A DNA stretch of 7,162 nt, taken from assembly GCA_021819025.1 (NCBI GenBank), contig JAKASN010000092.1, forward strand, positions 1 through 7,162, given 5' to 3'. The position numbers were made by a program, and so were the translations under genes. A model generated the notes under the pieces. That model was not told the origin of the DNA, did no database searches, and worked only from the letters and a program-made list of their open reading frames with translations. This DNA comes from Actinomycetes bacterium (GTDB lineage: Bacteria > Actinomycetota > Acidimicrobiia > Acidimicrobiales > Acidimicrobiaceae). Of this stretch, positions 5,970-7,162 are shown in pieces (the stretch's first letter is position 1; every line of letters starts with the position of its first letter).

Positions 5970-5975
5970 CTCCTT
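5970..5975 (-). promoter_or_regulatory. Shine-Dalgarno site of the class II aldolase
   Basis: AAGGAG on the minus strand, 7 nt before the ATG at 5962: a near-ideal site, the strongest in the operon, as expected for its first gene. Confidence 0.85.
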
Positions 5976-5997
5976 GTTGGCTGCGAATAAAGATGCG

Positions 5998-6013
5998 GCC
6001 GAGATTTCTCGGC
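5998..6013. promoter_or_regulatory. Inverted repeat in the leader of the aldolase operon, possible operator
   Basis: GCCGAGATTTCTCGGC: 7-bp perfect arms around a 2-nt centre, 36-51 bp upstream of the aldolase start. It lies between the proposed promoter and the ribosome binding site, where a bound repressor would block transcription. The loop is too short for a stable RNA hairpin with full pairing, so a DNA site is more likely. Confidence 0.45.
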
Positions 6014-6027
6014 AAGCTCTATCTATA

Positions 6028-6056
6028 ACTGTAGTAAAAGCTACACTATTCCGCAA
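6028..6056 (-). promoter_or_regulatory. Candidate sigma-70-type promoter of the aldolase operon
   Basis: TTGCGG (6051-6056) and TACAGT (6028-6033) on the minus strand are 17 nt apart, each a partial match to the -35 and -10 consensus. Transcription would begin near 6021, giving a leader of about 60 nt that contains the 5998-6013 repeat. The assignment rests on spacing and position only. Confidence 0.3.
6030..6045. promoter_or_regulatory. Inverted repeat TGTAG-N6-CTACA over the candidate promoter
   Basis: TGTAGTAAAAGCTACA has perfect 5-bp arms with a 6-nt A/T-rich spacer, a size and layout common for winged-helix dimers such as MarR proteins. It fills the spacer of the proposed promoter and touches its -10. 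Its centre is 32 bp, about three helical turns, from the centre of the 5998-6013 repeat, though the two sequences differ and would suit different proteins. Confidence 0.42.
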
Positions 6057-6069
6057 TTGATGAGAAGTC

Positions 6070-6106
6070 GTCCCTCTTAGGGCAAGCCATGACGTCGAAG
6101 AGGGAC
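6070..6106 (-). terminator. 9-bp inverted repeat between SDR and aldolase genes
   Basis: GTCCCTCTT at 6070-6078 and AAGAGGGAC at 6098-6106 pair perfectly across a 19-nt loop. It sits about 95-130 nt past the SDR stop and some 110 nt before the aldolase. No run of T follows on the minus strand, so it would be a U-less terminator, or a regulatory site for the operon downstream. The role is uncertain. Confidence 0.35.
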
Positions 6107-6160
6107 TTTGGCGTGGCGCTGCTCTGAGTGCCTCGGCCGGGCTGCGGGTTGGGTGAGCAT

Positions 6161-6180
6161 CCCAAGCATGTTGTCTTGGG
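6161..6180 (-). terminator. Small hairpin just after the SDR gene
   Basis: CCCAAG at 6161-6166 and CTTGGG at 6175-6180 can form a 6-bp stem with an 8-nt loop, starting 20 nt beyond the SDR stop codon. No T-run follows. A weak candidate for the end of the SDR transcript. Confidence 0.22.
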
Positions 6181-6200
6181 CGAGTGTCAGCGAGGCCATT

Positions 6201-6995
6201 TTAAGAGCTGAAAATGTCGTAGCCCCCGTGCCCTTCAACGAGGCTGTTTGCTCCATCGACGACAAGGAGTTGCCCCGAGATGAAGGATGCGCCCTCGGAG
6301 GCGAGAAAAGTGATGGCCGCGGCGACTTCCGCAGCTCTGCCAGATCGTCCCATCGGCGATGCCAGCCCATGGCGTGCTTCATCGTCTCTTTGAGCAGCGG
6401 TTGCGATCCAGCCCGGAGCAACCGCATTGGCAGTTATGGCGAATCTGGCATTTTCGATAGCAGTTGCTCTGGTAAGTCCAACCATTGCCGCTTTGGCCGC
6501 TGCATATCCCTCTTCGCCCTGTTTTACTTGCACGGGACCGGTGGTTGAGGCGACGTTGATGATCCGCCCATAGGAATGGGCGATCATCTCGGGAAGCGAG
6601 CGCTTGGTGGCGAGAAAGGCGGTGGTTACATTGCGCTCGAGTGACTTGGTCCAGGATCCCAGCGGGGTGGAAGTGATGAGTTCGAAGCTTTCTGGGTCGT
6701 TGAGGGAACCCATTCCGGCATTGTTGACCAGGATGCGGGTACTTCCAAAGCGGGACTCCACAAAAGAGAAGAGGCCATCAACTTGACCTTCGTCAATGAG
6801 ATCAGCGATGAAACCTATGGCATCGATACCCAGTTCTCGGAGTTCTTTTGCACGCTGGTGGATACGTTCGGTGGTAGAAGTGATGGCGATGCGCGCACCT
6901 GAGAGTCCGAGTTGGGTTGCGACGGCAAATCCGATCCCCTCGGCGCTGCCGGCGCCGGTTATCACAGCGATATCTCCGCCGAGAGGCACTCTCAT
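6201..6995 (-). CDS. Short-chain dehydrogenase/reductase (classical SDR, FabG-like)
   Basis: A 264-residue NAD(P)-dependent oxidoreductase acting on an alcohol or ketone in the cytoplasm. The Rossmann glycine motif is TGAGSAEGIG at 13-22, two residues longer than the common TGxxxGIG. NNAG is at 91-94, and the catalytic tetrad is Asn122, Ser150, Tyr164 and Lys168 (YAAAK). PGWIATA at 194-200 and SGQLLVVDGAN at 240-250 complete the classical pattern. Beta-2 ends in AITSTTER without an acidic residue, which favours NADP(H). The ATG at 6995 has AGGAG 5 nt upstream. The stop is 238 bp before the aldolase start, with hairpins between, so it is likely a separate transcript in the same direction; it may still supply the same pathway. 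Length and motifs are complete. Substrate is unknown; many proteins of this type are annotated as 3-oxoacyl-ACP reductase without proof. Confidence 0.94.
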   Translation of the reverse strand: MRVPLGGDIAVITGAGSAEGIGFAVATQLGLSGARIAITSTTERIHQRAKELRELGIDAIGFIADLIDEGQVDGLFSFVESRFGSTRILVNNAGMGSLNDPESFELITSTPLGSWTKSLERNVTTAFLATKRSLPEMIAHSYGRIINVASTTGPVQVKQGEEGYAAAKAAMVGLTRATAIENARFAITANAVAPGWIATAAQRDDEARHGLASPMGRSGRAAEVAAAITFLASEGASFISGQLLVVDGANSLVEGHGGYDIFSS

Positions 6996-7000
6996 GAAAT

Positions 7001-7005
7001 CTCCT
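7001..7005 (-). promoter_or_regulatory. Shine-Dalgarno site of the SDR gene
   Basis: AGGAG on the minus strand, 5 nt before the ATG at 6995, confirming that start. The remaining 157 bp to the window edge hold no supported gene and no clear promoter; CACCGGTG at 7110-7117 is a small palindrome. Confidence 0.75.
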
Positions 7006-7162
7006 AATTTGCCGGGGGGTTTGCAGAATCGCTCTCAGGCTTTGGCGCCACGAAGCTTATCGATGATGCTATTTCGACGGGGGCCTTTTGCTACTTTGCG
7101 TTATTTTCCCACCGGTGAGCTAACGCCGCTCATGGGAACTACCAGCGAGGTTTTCCTGCTTG

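Noticed and set aside
6077..6548. Overlapping frames on both strands at the SDR 3' end
   Set aside because: Both are shadows of the SDR coding frame, which contains the complete family motifs.
7063..7162. Plus-strand frame open to the right edge
   Set aside because: Only 33 codons are visible, there is no Shine-Dalgarno before the ATG pair, and nothing in the product is recognisable; it cannot be judged without the sequence beyond the edge.

Overview
The window is bacterial chromosomal DNA of moderately high G+C content. Every gene that can be supported is on the minus strand, so transcription runs from position 7162 toward position 1. There is no mobile element, CRISPR array, rRNA or tRNA. 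Clear Shine-Dalgarno sites, GTG and TTG starts, and the mix of gene families suggest a free-living heterotroph, possibly an actinobacterium; that placement is a guess from style and not shown by any marker gene.

Right-hand block (about 4360-7000): a short-chain dehydrogenase/reductase (6201-6995) stands alone. After a 237-bp spacer holding several inverted repeats comes a tight run of class II aldolase (5291-5962), carboxymuconolactone-decarboxylase-family protein (4863-5294, overlapping the aldolase stop as ATGA) and MarR-type regulator (4363-4848, 14 nt downstream). This looks like a small catabolic operon with its own regulator as the last gene. Its substrate cannot be read from the sequence. 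The marR message carries a perfect 12-bp inverted repeat inside its first 24 codons.

Middle (about 3580-4362): roughly 780 bp with no convincing gene except a possible 37-codon reading frame (3573-3686) whose stop overlaps the GTG start of a GNAT acetyltransferase (3043-3579). The rest holds small palindromes, one of them a perfect 16-bp palindrome at 4212-4227.

Left-hand block (1-2837): an oxidative pentose phosphate operon in the order gnd (6-phosphogluconate dehydrogenase, short subfamily), a HAD phosphatase with a TTG start, and zwf (glucose-6-phosphate dehydrogenase). zwf runs off the left edge after 327 codons. Zwf oxidises glucose 6-phosphate and Gnd makes ribulose 5-phosphate; the HAD enzyme may remove a phosphorylated by-product. 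Both dehydrogenases show coenzyme-site residues unusual for NADP+ enzymes: Zwf has Pro where Arg usually contacts the 2'-phosphate, and Gnd has Asp at the end of beta-2. The pathway here may therefore be NAD+-linked. That is the most testable biological idea in the window.
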